Below are positions 37,125 to 48,284 of a DNA stretch of 64,000 nucleotides, piece after piece (positions within the stretch are counted from its first letter, which is position 1; each line of letters starts with the position of its first letter). This DNA is from Flavobacterium sp. (GTDB lineage: Bacteria; Bacteroidota; Bacteroidia; Flavobacteriales; Flavobacteriaceae). The DNA lies in contig NZ_JAMWYY010000007.1 in NCBI RefSeq assembly GCF_024305175.1, forward strand, positions 20,549 through 84,548, written 5' to 3'. The translations under genes and the position numbers were made by a program. Under the pieces are notes generated by a model. The model was not told the origin of the DNA, ran no database searches, and saw nothing but the letters and a program-made list of their open reading frames with translations.

Positions 37125-38408
37125 TTATTGCTGTGCTTTCAGCGCTTTGTACTTATCTGTCATTTCAAGGCCCTGGTACATTGTTAATAAAAGGCTCCTG
37201 ATGTCTTCATTCTTAGGCTCAATTTTGTTTGCCTTTTCAAGATAAACAACCGCCTTTTTATACATGTCGTCTCTTTGCTTCTTTAGCTCGTCATAGCGGG
37301 CCATATCTTTTTTAGAAGTGCCCAGCTTGTTCATTTCATCTACAACTTTCTGTTCTCCGTCAAGCTGAAGTATCGCAAGGTTTTGGTAAGCAGCCACAAA
37401 ATCGGGCTTAAGCTCTATTGCTTTTTCATAATATTGTTTTGCTTCTGCTGCATTTCCTGATTTAGATGTAGTTACACCCAGGTTAAAATACAAGTTAGGA
37501 TCTTTAGAACCTTTATTAAGTATTTCTGTTACCGCTTTCTTGTAGTTCTCTAAATCATTTGCCTCAAGAAAAATCTGTGCTTCTGCGGTAAGCAGCGTAA
37601 TATCATCAGGGTTTGCTTTCTTAGCAGCGGCAATAGCTTGTTTTGCCTTATCTGTCTGGCCCTGTTGTATGTAAAGTAAAGCAAGGTTCTTGATGATATC
37701 TCCCCTCTTAGATTCTTCCCTGAAGATGCCCGGTTCTGTGTAACCATTTTTAGCTACATACAGGTCACGTACTTTTTTATCTCCGAAATATTCTACTTCA
37801 CCTTTAGAGTTTTTGGCAGTATAGTTTACAGATTTACCTGTAAAGCCTAAATCCCTTAACTCTGTGTAATATTCAATTGCCTTGTCATAATCCTGTCCGT
37901 TAACAGCATAAGCAGCGGCATTATAAAGGTATAGCGTATCTGTCGGGCTTATTCTGTAAACCTTTTCATATAACGGGTATGCAGCCTTAAAATTATTGGC
38001 TTTACCCATAGCGTTAGCCTGAGTTACAATACCTGCTTTTAGTTCCGGGAAAATCTGCTTTTGTATTTCCTCTGTATGCTCTTTCTTTTTCATACCTTTC
38101 TCAAGCTCAATAACCTTATTAAGGTCTGCAACAGCATTGTCAAGATATTTCATACCGGCAGCAGGGTTTGTAGCCATCTGTATAAAACCGTAAGCACCTT
38201 TATAGTAATAATAATCTGCCTTTTGCTCATTATCGGCATTTGCCATTTTAGGCTCAACCTCTTTAAGCAGCCTTTCAAATTCCTTAAGGTCTTCTGCAGT
38301 AGGCACATCTTTATTTGATATCTTTTTCAGCGCCTTCAGCTCATCCTTTTGGGCAAAAGCTCCTGCAGATAATAACAGTGCCGCAGCCACAATTACATAT
38401 TTTTTCAT
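37125..38408 (-). CDS. Secreted tetratricopeptide repeat protein downstream of gyrA
   Basis: A 427-residue protein with a signal peptide (MKKYVIVAAALLLSAGAFAQ) and repeated TPR helices along its length, for example AAYPLYEKVYRISPTDTLYLYNAAAYAVN, DYDKAIEYYTELRDLG and AAEAKQYYEKAIELKPDFVAAYQNLAI (helix pairs with the usual W/L/A/P pattern). TPR proteins bind other proteins in envelope assembly. It starts 17 bases after the gyrA stop and so is likely in the gyrA transcript. No catalytic domain is visible; the partner is unknown. Confidence 0.85.
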   Translation of the reverse strand: MKKYVIVAAALLLSAGAFAQKDELKALKKISNKDVPTAEDLKEFERLLKEVEPKMANADNEQKADYYYYKGAYGFIQMATNPAAGMKYLDNAVADLNKVIELEKGMKKKEHTEEIQKQIFPELKAGIVTQANAMGKANNFKAAYPLYEKVYRISPTDTLYLYNAAAYAVNGQDYDKAIEYYTELRDLGFTGKSVNYTAKNSKGEVEYFGDKKVRDLYVAKNGYTEPGIFREESKRGDIIKNLALLYIQQGQTDKAKQAIAAAKKANPDDITLLTAEAQIFLEANDLENYKKAVTEILNKGSKDPNLYFNLGVTTSKSGNAAEAKQYYEKAIELKPDFVAAYQNLAILQLDGEQKVVDEMNKLGTSKKDMARYDELKKQRDDMYKKAVVYLEKANKIEPKNEDIRSLLLTMYQGLEMTDKYKALKAQQ

Positions 38409-38425
38409 TATCGTTTCTGTTTAAG

Positions 38426-40981
38426 TTATTCCTGGTTTTCGTTTTCGTCTGTAGCTTCAGTATCCGGCTCTATAAAACCTGTAACGCCGTTTTCGGCATC
38501 CATATTTTCAAGCACTTCATCTATAGCCTCGTCAACCGCTTCATCCTCACGCATTACTTTTGCCACCGCAGCAATAGAGTCGTTACCTTTTATGTTGATT
38601 AATCTCACTCCCTGTGTGGCACGCCCCATTACCCTTAAATCGGAAACCTTCATACGGATGGTTAACCCCGACTTGTTAATGATCATCAGGTCATCAATAT
38701 CTGTAACACTGTTTATAGATACCAATGCCCCTGTCTTGTCAGTAATATTAAGGGTTTTAACACCTTTACCGCCACGGTTGGTTATCCTGTAATCTTCGAG
38801 GCTGGAACGCTTACCAAAGCCTTTTTCTGAAACTACAAGTATTTCACTCTCCATATCATTTACAGAAACCATGCCGATTACTTCATCATTATCATCTGCA
38901 AGCGTAATTCCGCGTACTCCCGAGGCACTGCGTCCCATTGGCCTGGTCTTGCCTTCTTCAAAACGCACCAGCTTACCGCTCTTAACAGCAAGAAGCACCT
39001 GGCTCTCGCCTGTAGTTAGCTTAGCCTCAAGTAGTTCATCATCTTCGCGTATAGTTATGGCATTAATACCATTAAGCCTTGGGCGGCTGTATTGCTCAAG
39101 CAATGTCTTTTTAACAACACCTTTTTTGGTAGCCATAATTACATAATGGCTGTTAATGTATTCCTCATCTTTTAAATCCTGCGTGCAGATAAAGGCTTTT
39201 ACTTTATCGTCGCTCTCTATATTGATAAGATTTTGTATGGCGCGGCCTTTACTTGTTTTGGTTCCTTCGGGAATTTCATAAACACGCATCCAGAAACATT
39301 TTCCTTTTTGTGTAAAGAAAAGCATGTACTGGTGGTTGGTAGCCACGAACAGGTGCTCAAGGAAATCCTGGTCGCGGGTGGTAACACCTTTTTGGCCCAC
39401 GCCCCCCCTGTTCTGGGTTTTATATTCGCTAAGCGGGGTACGCTTTATATAACCCGCATGCGATATGGTAATAACCACATTTTCGTCTGCGATAAGGTCT
39501 TCAATACTAACATCGCCACCGGCATATTCTATTTGAGAGCGGCGCTCATCGCCATATTTATCCCTAATTTCAGCAAGCTCTTCTTTAATTAGGTTCATTC
39601 GCAGTTCCTTACTTTCCAATAGGGCTTTTAACTCGGCAATAAGTTTCATTATATCTTCATACTCTGCCCTTAGCTTGTCCTGCTCAAGGCCTGTAAGCTG
39701 CCTTAGTCGCATTTCTACTATGGCACGCGCCTGAATTTCGGTCAGGTTAAACCTTTCCATTAATCTACCCCTTGCCTCTTCACCGTCTTTAGAGCCACGG
39801 ATAATCTGTATAACCTCGTCAATATTATCAGAGGCTATAATAAGCCCTTCTAATATGTGCGCCCTTTCTTCGGCTTTCCTCAGGTCAAACTGTGTACGCC
39901 TCACCACAACATCATGCCTGTGCTCTACAAAGTAGTGTATCAGGTCTTTAAGGTTTAGCATTTGCGGCCTTCCTTTAACAAGCGCAATATTGTTTACACT
40001 GAATGATGCCTGTAGCTGGGTATATTTATAAAGTGTATTAAGCACTACGTTTGGCACAGCATCCTTTTTAAGGATGTACACAATACGCATACCTTTCCTG
40101 TCCGACTCATCACGTATATTGGAGATACCTTCTATTCGTTTTTCATTAACAAGGTCGGCGGTTTTTTTAATCATTTCCGCTTTGTTAACCTGGTACGGTA
40201 TCTCGGTAACAATGATACATTCGCGCCCGTCAACCTCTTCAAACTGAACTTTACCGCGCAGCACTATCCTGCCGCGGCCTGTTTTAAAAGCTTCCCTTAC
40301 TCCGTCATATCCATATACCACACCTCCGGTAGGGAAATCAGGAGCCTTAACGTGCTCCATCAGCTCATCTATTTCTATATCTGTATTATCAATATAAGCA
40401 AGGGTTCCGTTAATAACCTCTGTAAGGTTATGTGGCGGCATGTTGGTAGCCATACCTACTGCAATACCGGAGGCGCCGTTTACAAGCAAATTAGGTATTC
40501 TTGTAGGCATTACGGTTGGCTCGTGCAGGGTATCATCAAAGTTAAGCTGAAAATCTACTGTTTCCTTTTCAATATCAGCCATTATTTCTTCCGATACCTT
40601 TCGCATCCTTGCCTCGGTATAACGCATTGCCGCCGGGCTGTCGCCGTCTATAGAACCAAAGTTACCCTGGCCGTCTACAAGCATGTAGCGCATGCTCCAG
40701 TCCTGCGCCATACGCACCATTGCATCATATACAGAACTGTCTCCGTGGGGGTGGTATTTACCTAATACCTCTCCTACAATCCTTGCCGATTTTTTATAGG
40801 GGCGGTTAGACATTACGCCCAATTCATTCATTCCGTAAAGTACTCTTCTGTGTACGGGTTTCAAGCCATCTCTAACATCAGGAAGCGCCCTTGAAACAAT
40901 TACCGACATTGAATAATCAATGTAGGCTGACTTCATTTCGTCTTCAATGTTAATCGGGATTAACTTTTCTCCTTCAGCCAT
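38426..40981 (-). CDS. gyrA: DNA gyrase subunit A
   Basis: The 851-residue DNA-cleaving subunit of gyrase. The winged-helix region holds the active-site tyrosine in [13 protein letters not shown] (about residue 122), preceded by [16 protein letters not shown] (quinolone-resistance region). C-terminal beta-pinwheel repeats include [10 protein letters not shown], a variant of the GyrA box needed for negative supercoiling, and [12 protein letters not shown]. The tail is acidic. The QRDR shows Ser at the position E. coli Ser83 occupies (GDSS), which is the susceptible type by family knowledge. It is divergent from clpC and co-directional with the TPR gene. Confidence 0.97.
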   Translation of the reverse strand: MAEGEKLIPINIEDEMKSAYIDYSMSVIVSRALPDVRDGLKPVHRRVLYGMNELGVMSNRPYKKSARIVGEVLGKYHPHGDSSVYDAMVRMAQDWSMRYMLVDGQGNFGSIDGDSPAAMRYTEARMRKVSEEIMADIEKETVDFQLNFDDTLHEPTVMPTRIPNLLVNGASGIAVGMATNMPPHNLTEVINGTLAYIDNTDIEIDELMEHVKAPDFPTGGVVYGYDGVREAFKTGRGRIVLRGKVQFEEVDGRECIIVTEIPYQVNKAEMIKKTADLVNEKRIEGISNIRDESDRKGMRIVYILKKDAVPNVVLNTLYKYTQLQASFSVNNIALVKGRPQMLNLKDLIHYFVEHRHDVVVRRTQFDLRKAEERAHILEGLIIASDNIDEVIQIIRGSKDGEEARGRLMERFNLTEIQARAIVEMRLRQLTGLEQDKLRAEYEDIMKLIAELKALLESKELRMNLIKEELAEIRDKYGDERRSQIEYAGGDVSIEDLIADENVVITISHAGYIKRTPLSEYKTQNRGGVGQKGVTTRDQDFLEHLFVATNHQYMLFFTQKGKCFWMRVYEIPEGTKTSKGRAIQNLINIESDDKVKAFICTQDLKDEEYINSHYVIMATKKGVVKKTLLEQYSRPRLNGINAITIREDDELLEAKLTTGESQVLLAVKSGKLVRFEEGKTRPMGRSASGVRGITLADDNDEVIGMVSVNDMESEILVVSEKGFGKRSSLEDYRITNRGGKGVKTLNITDKTGALVSINSVTDIDDLMIINKSGLTIRMKVSDLRVMGRATQGVRLINIKGNDSIAAVAKVMREDEAVDEAIDEVLENMDAENGVTGFIEPDTEATDENENQE

Positions 40982-41112
40982 AAGTATTTAAATTATATTT
41001 TTATATTATTATAAAACGCGCCAATATACGTATTTTAATTAGCATTTACTGGCAATAAGACTATAATTTTTTTAGTTTTATTAACAGTAAATATACCTCA
41101 AACGGTTAATAA

Positions 41113-41166
41113 AGTAATGCTAAAAGCCTTTTATTATTGTAGTATTTTTTGTCACTTAGCATTACT
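41113..41166. repeat. 11-bp inverted repeat between gyrA and clpC
   Basis: AGTAATGCTAA at 41113-41123 and TTAGCATTACT at 41156-41166 are perfect inverted copies 32 bases apart. A near copy, TTAGCATTTACT, lies at 41039-41050. Three related copies in one 265-base spacer suggest protein binding or an RNA stem rather than chance. Confidence 0.45.
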
Positions 41167-41183
41167 GTACATAACTATGTACA
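41166..41183. promoter_or_regulatory. 18-bp palindrome upstream of the clpC promoter
   Basis: TGTACATA-AC-TATGTACA is a perfect inverted repeat of 8 bases with a 2-base centre, ending 15 bases before the -33 element of clpC. The shape fits an operator for a dimeric repressor or activator. No regulator gene lies adjacent, so the binding protein is unknown. Confidence 0.55.
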
Positions 41184-41198
41184 ATTACAGGTATGGTT

Positions 41199-41230
41199 TT
41201 TGTAAAATCTTACTTAAATACTTAAATTTA
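41199..41230 (+). promoter_or_regulatory. clpC promoter
   Basis: TTTG at 41199-41202 and TAAATTTA at 41223-41230 are separated by 20 bases, a near-consensus Bacteroidota promoter. The predicted start of transcription is near 41237, leaving about 19 bases before the ATG at 41256. Confidence 0.6.
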
Positions 41231-41255
41231 CACTATTAAGGAAAGGATGTATATT

Positions 41256-43802
41256 ATGGATGATAATTTTTCACCAAGGGTCAAGGATGTAATTACCTAC
41301 AGCAAAGAAGAAGCTTTGCGGTTAGGCCATGACTTTATTGGTACTGAACATTTAATGCTGGGTATCCTGAGAGACGGCAACGGCAAGGCTATCTCCATCT
41401 TAAACAGCATATCTGTTGATCTGGACCATCTGAGAAGAAAAGTGGAAATACTTAGCCCCGCCAACCCTAATGCGGACCGTAATGATAAAAAGAACCTTCA
41501 TTTAACCCGCCAGGCCGAAAGGGCTTTAAGGACTACATTCCTGGAAGCCAAAGTTTTCCAGAGCACCTCTATCAGCACTGCGCACCTGCTGCTTTGCATT
41601 TTGCGCAATGAGAACGACCCTACAACAAAATTGCTGAATAAACTGAAAATAGATTACGAAACAGTAAAAGAACAATTCCTCAACATGACATCAAACGAAG
41701 AAGATTACCTTGAAAACCTGCCAAGAGCAGAGTCTTATAATGACGACGCAGGACAGGATGACAGTATGCGCGAAAGCTCATTCAACAATCCTTCTTCCGG
41801 CAATAAAACCAATAAAAAGTCTAAAACGCCTGTACTTGACAATTTTGGCCGCGACCTGACCGAACTTGCCGAAGACGGTAAACTTGACCCGGTTGTAGGC
41901 CGTGAAAAAGAAATTGAACGTGTTTCGCAAATACTTAGCCGCCGGAAAAAGAACAACCCGCTGCTAATTGGTGAGCCGGGTGTGGGTAAATCGGCTATTG
42001 CCGAGGGCCTCGCATTGCGCATTATTCAAAAGAAAGTATCGCGCATACTCTTTAACAAACGCGTGGTAACGCTCGATCTTGCCAGCCTTGTTGCAGGCAC
42101 CAAGTACCGCGGGCAGTTTGAAGAACGTATGAAAGCCGTTATGAACGAGCTTGAAAAAAATGATGATATCATTCTTTTTATAGACGAAATACACACTATT
42201 GTTGGCGCAGGCGGCGCTACAGGCTCGCTGGATGCAAGCAATATGTTTAAACCGGCACTTGCACGTGGCGAAATACAATGCATTGGCGCCACTACGCTTG
42301 ATGAGTACAGGCAGTATATAGAAAAAGACGGCGCGCTGGAGAGACGTTTCCAGAAAGTTATGGTAGAGCCTACAACTGTGGAGGAAACTATAATCATACT
42401 GAACAACATCAAAAATAAATATGAAGACCACCACAACGTTATTTATACCGATGAGGCCATAGAAGCGTGTGTGAAGCTTACAAGCCGCTATATGAGCGAC
42501 CGCTTTTTACCGGACAAAGCTATTGACGCGCTTGATGAGGCGGGTTCTCGCGTGCACATTACCAATATTAACGTGCCAAAGCAGATACTTGACCTGGAAA
42601 GGCAGCTTGAAGAAGTGCGTGAGCTTAAAAACTCTGTAGTTAAAAAGCAGAAGTATGAAGAGGCTGCCAAACTTAGGGATGATGAAAAACGTATAGAGAA
42701 AGACCTTGCCATAGCACAGGAGCAATGGGAGGAAGATTCTAAAAACAACCGTATTACCGTTACCGAAGATAACGTTGCCGATGTGGTAAGCATGATGACA
42801 GGCATACCTGTTAACCGTATTGCACAAACAGAAAGCAACAAGCTGGCTAAACTACCCGAACTTATTAAAGGTAAAGTTATAGGCCAGGATGAAGCGGTGC
42901 TTAAAATTGCCCGCTCTATACAGCGTAACCGTGCAGGGCTTAAAGACCCTAACAAACCTATTGGCTCTTTTATATTTTTAGGGCAAACCGGTGTGGGTAA
43001 AACACAGCTTGCCAAAGTAATAGCAAAAGAGCTGTTTGACAGCGAAGATGCCCTTGTGCGTATAGACATGAGCGAGTATATGGAAAAATTTGCCATATCA
43101 AGGCTTGTGGGTGCGCCTCCGGGATATGTAGGGTATGAAGAAGGCGGACAGCTTACCGAAAAAGTAAGAAGAAAACCTTATAGCGTTGTACTGCTTGACG
43201 AAATAGAAAAAGCACACCCTGACGTATTTAACATGATGCTTCAGGTACTTGACGATGGCTACCTAACAGACAGTCTGGGCCGTAAGATAGACTTTAAAAA
43301 TACTATCATCATCATGACATCTAATGTTGGTGCAAGGCAGCTTAAAGATTTTGGGCAAGGTGTTGGCTTCGGTACATCTGCCAAAAAGTCACAGGCAGGC
43401 GAACACGCAAAAGGTGTTATAGAAGCTGCGCTTAAAAAAACATTTGCACCCGAGTTCCTTAACAGGGTTGATGATGTAATTGTGTTTAACCCGCTTGAAA
43501 AAGAAGATATTGATAAAATCATCAATATTGAGCTTGACAAGCTGTATGCAAGGATAAAAGAGCTTGGCTATAACATTACATTATCTGATAAAGCGAAAGA
43601 ATTTATTGCTGATAAAGGTTTTGATAAGCAATATGGCGCAAGGCCGCTTAAAAGGGCAATACAAAAATATGTAGAAGATACCCTTGCGGAAGAGATAATT
43701 ACCTCTAAGATATCTAGCGGAGATGAAATTTTTATGGATCTTGATGAAGATACTAAAGAACTTGTTGTTACTATTAAAAAGGCACAAAACCCTGCCGGAT
43801 AA
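41256..43802 (+). CDS. clpC: ClpC-type AAA+ unfoldase of the Clp protease
   Basis: An 848-residue Hsp100 that unfolds proteins for ClpP. Domain order: two Clp-N repeats (residues 5-140), first AAA+ module with Walker [10 protein letters not shown], a middle UVR-type coiled-coil ([22 protein letters not shown]) that marks ClpC rather than ClpB, the second AAA+ module ([31 protein letters not shown]) and a ClpB D2-small C-terminal domain. Start 41256 ([12 protein letters not shown]) is preferred over 41247, which adds MYI. A palindrome and promoter lie upstream. It probably works with McsB-free adaptor systems, as no mcsA or mcsB gene is seen. Confidence 0.95.
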   Translation: MDDNFSPRVKDVITYSKEEALRLGHDFIGTEHLMLGILRDGNGKAISILNSISVDLDHLRRKVEILSPANPNADRNDKKNLHLTRQAERALRTTFLEAKVFQSTSISTAHLLLCILRNENDPTTKLLNKLKIDYETVKEQFLNMTSNEEDYLENLPRAESYNDDAGQDDSMRESSFNNPSSGNKTNKKSKTPVLDNFGRDLTELAEDGKLDPVVGREKEIERVSQILSRRKKNNPLLIGEPGVGKSAIAEGLALRIIQKKVSRILFNKRVVTLDLASLVAGTKYRGQFEERMKAVMNELEKNDDIILFIDEIHTIVGAGGATGSLDASNMFKPALARGEIQCIGATTLDEYRQYIEKDGALERRFQKVMVEPTTVEETIIILNNIKNKYEDHHNVIYTDEAIEACVKLTSRYMSDRFLPDKAIDALDEAGSRVHITNINVPKQILDLERQLEEVRELKNSVVKKQKYEEAAKLRDDEKRIEKDLAIAQEQWEEDSKNNRITVTEDNVADVVSMMTGIPVNRIAQTESNKLAKLPELIKGKVIGQDEAVLKIARSIQRNRAGLKDPNKPIGSFIFLGQTGVGKTQLAKVIAKELFDSEDALVRIDMSEYMEKFAISRLVGAPPGYVGYEEGGQLTEKVRRKPYSVVLLDEIEKAHPDVFNMMLQVLDDGYLTDSLGRKIDFKNTIIIMTSNVGARQLKDFGQGVGFGTSAKKSQAGEHAKGVIEAALKKTFAPEFLNRVDDVIVFNPLEKEDIDKIINIELDKLYARIKELGYNITLSDKAKEFIADKGFDKQYGARPLKRAIQKYVEDTLAEEIITSKISSGDEIFMDLDEDTKELVVTIKKAQNPAG

Positions 43803-43824
43803 CAACATAAGGTTTATTGATACT

Positions 43825-43860
43825 AAAATCCCTGCGGCTTTAAGCGCCGCAGGGATTTTT
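43825..43860 (+). terminator. clpC terminator
   Basis: A 14-base stem (43825-43838 with 43846 onward; GCCGCAGGGAT core) around TTTAAGC, followed by a long T-run. Strong Rho-independent terminator. Confidence 0.92.
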
Positions 43861-43935
43861 TTTCTTATAAAATATTTAAAGCCCTTTTTTCAATAAAAAA
43901 AAGTAGTACTTTAGATTATATAATCTATTCTTAAA

Positions 43936-45327
43936 ATGTTTGACAAAGTTATTGTAGGCAGCGAAGAGTGGTGCGCTTTTCCGCAATTAGGCATCCCCAC
44001 GATTAAAGCCCGTGTAGATTCCGGCGCAAAAACATCAGCCTTGCATGCCATTAACATTACACCCTTTCAGAAAGACGGTGAAAATTGGGTTAAATTTGAT
44101 ATTAACCCAATACAAAACAATACCAAAACAGTACTGCATTGCCAGGCGCCTCTTGTAGATAAGCGCATCGTGAAAAGCTCCAGCGGCTATCGTGAAAAGC
44201 GATATGTTATAAAATCTGAAATACAGATTGGAGAGGCCCACTGGGATATAGAAGTTACCCTTACCAACAGGGACTCTATGGGTTTCCGTATGCTGCTGGG
44301 GCGCGAAGCCATGAGCGGGCGCATATTGGTAGACCCTGAGCAAAAGTACCTGCTTGGGCAGCCCACAACTGAAAAGCTGAAAGAATACTACGAAAAGAAC
44401 GAAGAAACAAGAAGCGGGCTGCGCATAGGCTTATTAGCGAGCAACCCCGATTTATACAGCAACAGGCGCATTATGGAAGCGGGCGAGGCTCGCGGGCATG
44501 AAATGCACTTTTTAAACCTGAAGTACTGTTATATGAAACTCGATGCCGAAACCCCGGAAATTCATTACAGGGGCGGCAGGGTGCTTAATGATTTTGATGC
44601 TGTAATTCCGCGGATAAGGCCAAGCATGACATTTTATGGCTGTGCTCTCACGCGCCATTTTGAAGCGCTTAAGGTTTTTTGCCTTAATTCTGCGGCTGCA
44701 ATAAGCCAGTCGAGAGATAAGTTGTATTCACTACAGCTTTTGCTTAACAGCGGTGTAGATATACCTACAACCGGTTTTGCCAACTCCCCTCTTGACACTA
44801 ACGATCTTATAAAAATGGTAGGCGGCCCTCCGCTTATAGTTAAGCTGCTGGAAGGTACTCAGGGCAAAGGCGTAGTACTTGCTGAAACAAAGAAAGCGGC
44901 AGAGAGTGTTATTAATGCTTTTAAGAGCCTTAATGCCAACATACTGGTACAGGAGTTTATTAAAGAAGCAAACGGTAAAGACCTGCGCCTTTTTGTGATA
45001 GACGGTAAAGTAGTTGCATCTATTCAGCGTGAGGCATTGCCGGGAGAGTTCCGCGCAAATATACACCTGGGCGGCACCGCATCTATAATTAAAGCTACTG
45101 CCGAAGAGAAAAAAATTGCCATAAAGGCTGCCAAGGCAATGAACCTTAAGGTAGCGGGGGTAGATATTATACGTTCGTCTAAAGGGCCGCTATTGCTTGA
45201 GGTAAACTCCTCTCCCGGCCTTGAAGGGATAGAGGGCGCAACTGAAAAAGATATTGCAGGCGAAATGATACGCGCTATAGAAAAGAATTTTAAAATGAGG
45301 CGTACGCCTTTAGTAACCACCCCATGA
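43936..45327 (+). CDS. rimK: RimB-RimK fusion: retropepsin-like domain with S6 L-glutamate ligase-type ATP-grasp
   Basis: A 463-residue protein with two functions in one chain. Residues 1-140 match the RimB / putative ATP-dependent zinc protease family (PF05618): [11 protein letters not shown] with the catalytic-type Asp28, and [24 protein letters not shown]. Residues ~160-460 form a RimK ATP-grasp ligase: [54 protein letters not shown] and the Mg site [14 protein letters not shown]. RimK adds glutamates to ribosomal protein S6 and RimB is its partner in pseudomonads. Fusion puts both on one chain. Two small genes follow, coupled by ATGA overlaps. Confidence 0.87.
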   Translation: MFDKVIVGSEEWCAFPQLGIPTIKARVDSGAKTSALHAINITPFQKDGENWVKFDINPIQNNTKTVLHCQAPLVDKRIVKSSSGYREKRYVIKSEIQIGEAHWDIEVTLTNRDSMGFRMLLGREAMSGRILVDPEQKYLLGQPTTEKLKEYYEKNEETRSGLRIGLLASNPDLYSNRRIMEAGEARGHEMHFLNLKYCYMKLDAETPEIHYRGGRVLNDFDAVIPRIRPSMTFYGCALTRHFEALKVFCLNSAAAISQSRDKLYSLQLLLNSGVDIPTTGFANSPLDTNDLIKMVGGPPLIVKLLEGTQGKGVVLAETKKAAESVINAFKSLNANILVQEFIKEANGKDLRLFVIDGKVVASIQREALPGEFRANIHLGGTASIIKATAEEKKIAIKAAKAMNLKVAGVDIIRSSKGPLLLEVNSSPGLEGIEGATEKDIAGEMIRAIEKNFKMRRTPLVTTP

Positions 45328-45515
45328 TGATTGCCAGGATACGTTATATACTCTCCATATTTATACTTGGCGCTTTGCTGGTTGTGGCAGGAGCCTTTAT
45401 AAAGCTCATGCACTGGCCTTATGGTACCACATCTATTACAGCAGGCCTTATATTGCAGGGAGTTGCAGGTATTATGGTAATTATAAGGCTTCTTGCAGAA
45501 AGAAATGAAAAATGA
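45324..45515 (+). CDS. Small two-helix membrane protein, GldL-like motif
   Basis: A 63-residue protein with two membrane helices ([20 protein letters not shown] and [19 protein letters not shown]) linked by KLMHWPYG. The same K-x-MHWP-x-G turn between two helices occurs at the N-terminus of the gliding and type IX secretion motor protein GldL. It lacks the rest of GldL, so it is not that protein, but a short relative. It overlaps the RimB-RimK stop by four bases and the following gene by four bases, so all three are co-translated. Function unknown. Confidence 0.68.
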   Translation: MMIARIRYILSIFILGALLVVAGAFIKLMHWPYGTTSITAGLILQGVAGIMVIIRLLAERNEK

Positions 45516-45904
45516 AAAAACTTTACCTATTTACTTTTCTTATTATTGCTGCTGTATCTTACAGCCAGGCAGACTGCTCTAAATTCAGGAACGGTACTTT
45601 TAAATTTACCGACCCAGAAAGTAAAAAAGTATGCATAATTGACCGCGACGGGGATACGCAAACCGAAAGAGTAGAAAACTCTGATGAAGTGTATGAGTTC
45701 AGGGTAACGTGGACAGATAGCTGCACCTATACCATTTCGCCTACTTCATCAACCATTCAAAAAAAACCCGAGGTGCTTAAATTAGGTACTATGACAGTTA
45801 ACATAACTCCTGTTACAGATACTACATATATACAGCTTATAAGGGTTGCAAACAGCCCTAAGTTTAAGCGCAGGGACGAAGTAGTAGCGGTTTCAGGTTT
45901 ATAA
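45512..45904 (+). CDS. Secreted protein of unknown function
   Basis: A 130-residue protein with a signal peptide ([19 protein letters not shown]). The mature chain has CSKFRNGTFKF near its start and is mostly beta strand, with three cysteines (Cys22, one near VCIID, one near SCTYT). No known domain is recognised. It starts inside the stop of the GldL-like gene (ATGA) and ends nine bases before the GNAT gene. Database labels such as DNA topoisomerase IV given to similar proteins would not be supported by anything in this sequence. Confidence 0.7.
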   Translation: MKKLYLFTFLIIAAVSYSQADCSKFRNGTFKFTDPESKKVCIIDRDGDTQTERVENSDEVYEFRVTWTDSCTYTISPTSSTIQKKPEVLKLGTMTVNITPVTDTTYIQLIRVANSPKFKRRDEVVAVSGL

Positions 45905-45913
45905 TTACTCTTT

Positions 45914-46450
45914 ATGGATGCTCTGATAACTGAAAGGCTTATACTAAAAAAACTGACTCCGGAAGTGTACAAAGAGCTTTTTGAGGGTGGGGATGATGCA
46001 GCCATTACAGAATTTTTCGGGTTTACCAGTGATGAGGCCCTCGAAAAGGAAAAAGAGAACTATGCTAAAGGCATAGCAACCTATAACCGTTCTTTCATAA
46101 ATTTCTTACTGGAAGAAAAGGAAACAGGGAAAGTAATAGGAAGTTGCGGTTTCCATACCTGGTACCCAAAACACCACAGAGCGGAAATAGGATATTCGAT
46201 TTATGATGATGCACACAAAAGAAAAGGCTATATGGCAGAAGCACTTGAAGCAGTACTGCGCTATGGCTTTGTAGAAGCAAACCTGCACAGGGTTGAAGCA
46301 CTGATAGCCGAAGAAAATGAAGCATCGCTAAAGCTGCTCCTAAAATTCGGGTTTCAGTATGAGGGCAGGCTAAGGCAGCATTATAATGTAAATGGCGTTA
46401 TGGAAGACTCTATTATGTATGCTTTGCTAAAGCATGAATTCAGTAAATAA
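45914..46450 (+). CDS. GNAT N-acetyltransferase, RimJ/RimL type
   Basis: A 178-residue acetyl-CoA-dependent N-acetyltransferase. TERLILKKLTPEVYKELF is the N-terminal signature of the RimJ/RimL branch, followed by GSCGFHTWYPKHHRAEIGYSI, RKGYMAEALEAVLRYGF (acetyl-CoA loop) and NEASLKLLLKFGFQYEGRLR. Members acetylate ribosomal protein N-termini or small molecules, and its position behind a RimK gene suggests, but does not prove, ribosomal protein modification. Terminator follows at 46478. Confidence 0.85.
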   Translation: MDALITERLILKKLTPEVYKELFEGGDDAAITEFFGFTSDEALEKEKENYAKGIATYNRSFINFLLEEKETGKVIGSCGFHTWYPKHHRAEIGYSIYDDAHKRKGYMAEALEAVLRYGFVEANLHRVEALIAEENEASLKLLLKFGFQYEGRLRQHYNVNGVMEDSIMYALLKHEFSK

Positions 46451-46477
46451 AAGCTAAAAATAGTAGCTGATAAAAAG

Positions 46478-46502
46478 AAGCCCGCAATTTATTTGCGGGC
46501 TT
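46478..46502. terminator. Bidirectional terminator between GNAT and ABC-F genes
   Basis: AAGCCCGCAA at 46478-46487 pairs with TTGCGGGCTT at 46493-46502 over five bases, followed by T and preceded by A, between convergent genes. Confidence 0.88.
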
Positions 46503-46507
46503 TTATA

Positions 46508-48136
<1,629 letters not shown>

Positions 48137-48148
48137 TTAATTTTTTTG

Positions 48149-48156
48149 CAAAAGTA
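48149..48156 (-). promoter_or_regulatory. Candidate -7 element for the ABC-F gene
   Basis: Minus-strand TACTTTTG (48156-48149) matches TAnnTTTG, about 16 bases before the ATG at 48133. Consistent with the very short leaders of this genome; the -33 region is weak. Confidence 0.45.
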
Positions 48157-48250
48157 TAAAAAATAAGCCACTATACAGAGGCTTTACTGATAATGTAGCT
48201 ATTAAGCCTAATTTAACTGTACTTTAACAAAGTGAGATGTTTATAAAAAA

Positions 48251-48258
48251 TACTTTTG
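48251..48258 (+). promoter_or_regulatory. Candidate -7 element for the thioredoxin-like lipoprotein
   Basis: TACTTTTG is a perfect -7 match and lies inside the longest possible ORF (from 48237). It implies transcription from near 48264, leaving the ATG at 48285 as the likely start. Confidence 0.5.
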
Positions 48259-48284
48259 CTTTAATACAAATGTTTAAACAATTG

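Noticed and set aside
42488..43096. 202-codon minus-strand ORF inside clpC
   Set aside because: Serine- and leucine-rich antisense shadow with no promoter, domain or neighbour.
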